This document shows, one piece after another, positions 62,257 through 64,000 of a DNA stretch of 64,000 nt (position 1 is the first letter of the stretch; each line of letters opens with the position of its first letter). Both the position numbers and the translations under genes were made by a program. Below the pieces are notes generated by a model. It ran no database searches and was not told the DNA's origin. It saw nothing but the letters and a program-made list of their open reading frames with translations. This stretch comes from Paenibacillus sp. A3 (lineage in GTDB: Bacteria; Bacillota; Bacilli; Paenibacillales; NBRC-103111): positions 49,698 through 113,697 of the forward strand of contig NZ_JTHN01000006.1 of assembly GCF_001399685.1 (NCBI RefSeq). The letters are read 5' to 3'.

Positions 62257-63282
62257 ATGCTGAACGTAGGATTAATCGGAATTGGCTTTATGGGCCGGAC
62301 TCACATGACCCAATATCTCCGGCTGGAGCGCGAAGGCTTTCCGCTCCGGCTGACTTCGATATGCGATGTTGATGCGAAGAAATTCCAAGGCATTTTTACC
62401 GAGGGCAACATTCAAAACCCGTCGACGCAGTTTGATTTCAGCCCGTACCGGCTGTATAACGAGGTCGATCGGATGCTGGAGGAGGAACGGCTGGATATGG
62501 TCGACATCTCGCTGCCGACGTATCTGCATGCCGAAGTGGCGCTTAAGGCGCTGCGCAAAGGCGTCCATGTCCTATGCGAGAAGCCGATGGCTCTCACGAC
62601 GGGCGAAGGCGAGGCGATGGTTGAAGCGGCCCGGGAATGCGGCAAGAAGCTGATGATCGCGCAGGTGCTGCGCTTTTGGCCGGAATACGAATACTTGAAG
62701 GAGACGGTCGCCGGAGGGCGGTACGGCAAGGTGCTTTCGGCTTACTTCTTCCGCGGGGGCAATCCGCCGGTATGGACGTACAACGACTGGATGGTGCTCG
62801 AGAATACGAGCGGGGGCGGCATGCTCGACCTTCATATTCACGACATCGATATGGTGAATTGGCTGTTCGGCATCCCAGGCTCCGTAGCGACGATTGCCCG
62901 CAGCGTTCTGCCGGGAAGCGCGTACGACATCATTTCGACGAACTATACGTATCCCGACGGCAAAGTGGTCAATTCGCAAATCGACCGGTCGCTGCAAGGC
63001 GATTTCGGCTTCGAAATGGCGTTTCGCGTCAACTTCGAGGGCGGCAATCTGGTCTACGACAAACGGGTGCTGAAGGATAATCCCAAGGACGGCAAAGGCT
63101 TCGTGCCGGAGCTGTCCCAAGACAGCGGGTACTACCGCGAGATTAAATACTTCGCGGAAGCGGTGATACACGACCGTCCGTTGGACCGCTCGGCTCCGGA
63201 GGATACGCTCGTATCGCTGCGAATTGCGGAAGCGGAAAAGCAATCCGCCGACCAGGAAGGATCGCCGGTGCGGATCGCGTAA
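62257..63282 (+). CDS. Gfo/Idh/MocA-family oxidoreductase
   Basis: 341-residue NAD(P)-dependent sugar dehydrogenase. Rossmann motif G-L-I-G-I-G-F-M-G at residues 5-13; C-E-K-P-M-A-L carries the catalytic Lys; G-G-G-M-L-D-L-H-I-H-D-I-D is the usual D-x-x-x-H region. ATG 62257 follows GGAGGAGAG by about 10 nt. Fourth gene of the amino-sugar operon; it probably oxidises or epimerises a sugar position together with the TIM-barrel isomerase. Confidence 0.92.
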   Translation: MLNVGLIGIGFMGRTHMTQYLRLEREGFPLRLTSICDVDAKKFQGIFTEGNIQNPSTQFDFSPYRLYNEVDRMLEEERLDMVDISLPTYLHAEVALKALRKGVHVLCEKPMALTTGEGEAMVEAARECGKKLMIAQVLRFWPEYEYLKETVAGGRYGKVLSAYFFRGGNPPVWTYNDWMVLENTSGGGMLDLHIHDIDMVNWLFGIPGSVATIARSVLPGSAYDIISTNYTYPDGKVVNSQIDRSLQGDFGFEMAFRVNFEGGNLVYDKRVLKDNPKDGKGFVPELSQDSGYYREIKYFAEAVIHDRPLDRSAPEDTLVSLRIAEAEKQSADQEGSPVRIA

Positions 63283-63313
63283 AATTTACAGTTATTTGAA
63301 AGGGGGGGAGCGA

Positions 63314-63508
63314 ATGCTTTCGGGTATCGGATTATCGGGATTTTTGCTCATTTTTTTGGTGGCGCTCATTTTGTTCGGACCGTCCAAGCTGCCGCAGCTC
63401 GGTCGGGCGGTCGGGACCACGCTGAGCGAGTTTCGCCGGGGGAGCCGGGAGCTGGTGGAGGAGATCGGGACGGAGGAGCGGCATCAAACGGAGGAAGGCA
63501 GACGATAA
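63314..63508 (+). CDS. tatA: Sec-independent translocase subunit TatA/TatE
   Basis: 64 residues: hydrophobic helix about 5-20, then F-G-P-S-K-L-P-Q-L-G-R-A-V-G, the TatA hinge and amphipathic helix, then an acidic tail. ATG 63314 follows GGGGGGAG. tatC is not in the window. It lies 31 bp after the Gfo/Idh/MocA gene, in the same district as the Tat-signal beta-helix protein, so it may be a dedicated TatA for that substrate. Confidence 0.93.
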   Translation: MLSGIGLSGFLLIFLVALILFGPSKLPQLGRAVGTTLSEFRRGSRELVEEIGTEERHQTEEGRR

Positions 63509-63540
63509 GCATTTTCCCTTGCTAAACGATGCAGCGGGTA

Positions 63541-64000
63541 TCAATCAGGAGAGAATTCGATCGCTCTACGGGATCGGGTTCTCTCTTTTCGTTCCGGCAG
63601 CGAGCGAAGGAGGGCGTTGATCTCTCGAGCGCGGCGCTCCCAAGTATGCTCCAGGGCGTAGGAGATGCGGGCAGCCCCGTCCCCCGGTTCGTCAAGCCGT
63701 TCCGCGACCTTCCGAATAAACGCTTCGCGGGAGGCGGCAGCATCCACATACGGAGCCATCCCCTGACACTCGGGAAGCGCCGTAGATACCACCGGTTTGC
63801 CGGCGCCCAGATATTCGTAGGCTTTGACCGGGTTGGCTGCGACCGTCACGGGCGTTATGCGGAAAGGAATGATGCAGACGCTGAAGCTCTGAATATAGTC
63901 CCGCAGCTCCTCATGCCGCTTGAGCCCCAAGAACCGTACCGTGTCGCCGAAAGCGTCGGGCCGGAGTTTTCTGTCGAACTGCGGCCCGACGCTTTCGGCG
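63541..64000 (-). CDS. Glycosyltransferase (group 1 type), 5' end outside window
   Basis: Only the C-terminal domain is visible. V-R-F-L-G-L-K-R-H-E-E-L-R-D-Y is the typical nucleotide-sugar loop, followed by P-F-R-I-T-P-V-T, N-P-V-K-A-Y-E-Y-L-G-A-G-K-P-V-V, the E-x7-E-like signature of GT4-type transferases, and a helical tail. The frame remains open through the right edge (minus strand), so the start lies beyond 64000. Probably acts in surface polysaccharide synthesis. Confidence 0.88.
   Translation of the reverse strand, partial: AESVGPQFDRKLRPDAFGDTVRFLGLKRHEELRDYIQSFSVCIIPFRITPVTVAANPVKAYEYLGAGKPVVSTALPECQGMAPYVDAAASREAFIRKVAERLDEPGDGAARISYALEHTWERRAREINALLRSLPERKERTRSRRAIEFSPD
63945..64000. 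repeat. 18-bp perfect inverted repeat within glycosyltransferase gene
   Basis: 63945-63962 (CGCCGAAAGCGTCGGGCC) is the exact reverse complement of 63983-64000, with a 20-base spacer, at the very end of the window. Confidence 0.7.

Overview
The window looks like a chromosomal segment of a Paenibacillaceae bacterium (Paenibacillus or Cohnella type). The grounds are high-GC Firmicute codon use, strong AAGGAGG ribosome sites with frequent GTG/TTG starts, YesM/YesN-type two-component pairs, three sugar ABC importers without their own ATPase, GlpP antitermination, cre-like sites and many ATGA stop/start overlaps. I see no tRNA, rRNA, CRISPR array, transposase, prophage or replication origin.

Region 1 (1-17000) is mixed housekeeping and accessory content: a LysR fragment, a HelD-like helicase, a MOSC protein, heme O synthase, a LysE exporter, PadR with a BAAT-family hydrolase, a run of gene remnants (SRPBCC, GrpB, a Fur-controlled siderophore-binding lipoprotein), HAD and GNAT enzymes, a thioredoxin-like protein beside a MarR regulator with a four-Cys tail, an HD hydrolase, TetR-DUF1361, and a J-domain/TPR protein coupled to a DUF1266 protein.

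Region 2 (17129-21679) is the most interesting part. It holds a truncated MurF-like ligase, divergent from a PLP enzyme with the active-site signature of the O2-dependent arginine oxidases/hydroxylases MppP/RohP/Ind4, a D-2-hydroxyacid dehydrogenase overlapping it by ATGA, and a CapA-family protein. Together they could make an arginine-derived 2-hydroxy acid and ligate it to something. I know of no described pathway with this layout.

Region 3 (21735-54767) is a carbohydrate-uptake district. A DeoR regulator precedes importer 1 with its YesM/YesN pair, a D-threonine-aldolase-like enzyme and an M20 peptidase. Next come an MGH1-like glycosidase, an SDR and a divergent GcvPA/GcvPB-like pair. A second YesM/YesN pair precedes importer 2 and a GH2 beta-galactosidase, followed by a LysE exporter and a decayed second beta-galactosidase. 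A GlpP antiterminator and its leader then precede a HAD phosphatase and a UgpBAE-like importer with a TIM-barrel enzyme, probably a glycerol-phosphate module.

Region 4 (54867-64000) holds a secreted SH3-like protein, a small membrane protein, a frameshifted Tat-exported beta-helix protein, an operon of TIM-barrel isomerase, NagB-like enzyme, PIG-L deacetylase and Gfo/Idh/MocA dehydrogenase that suggests amino-sugar metabolism, TatA, and a glycosyltransferase running off the right edge.
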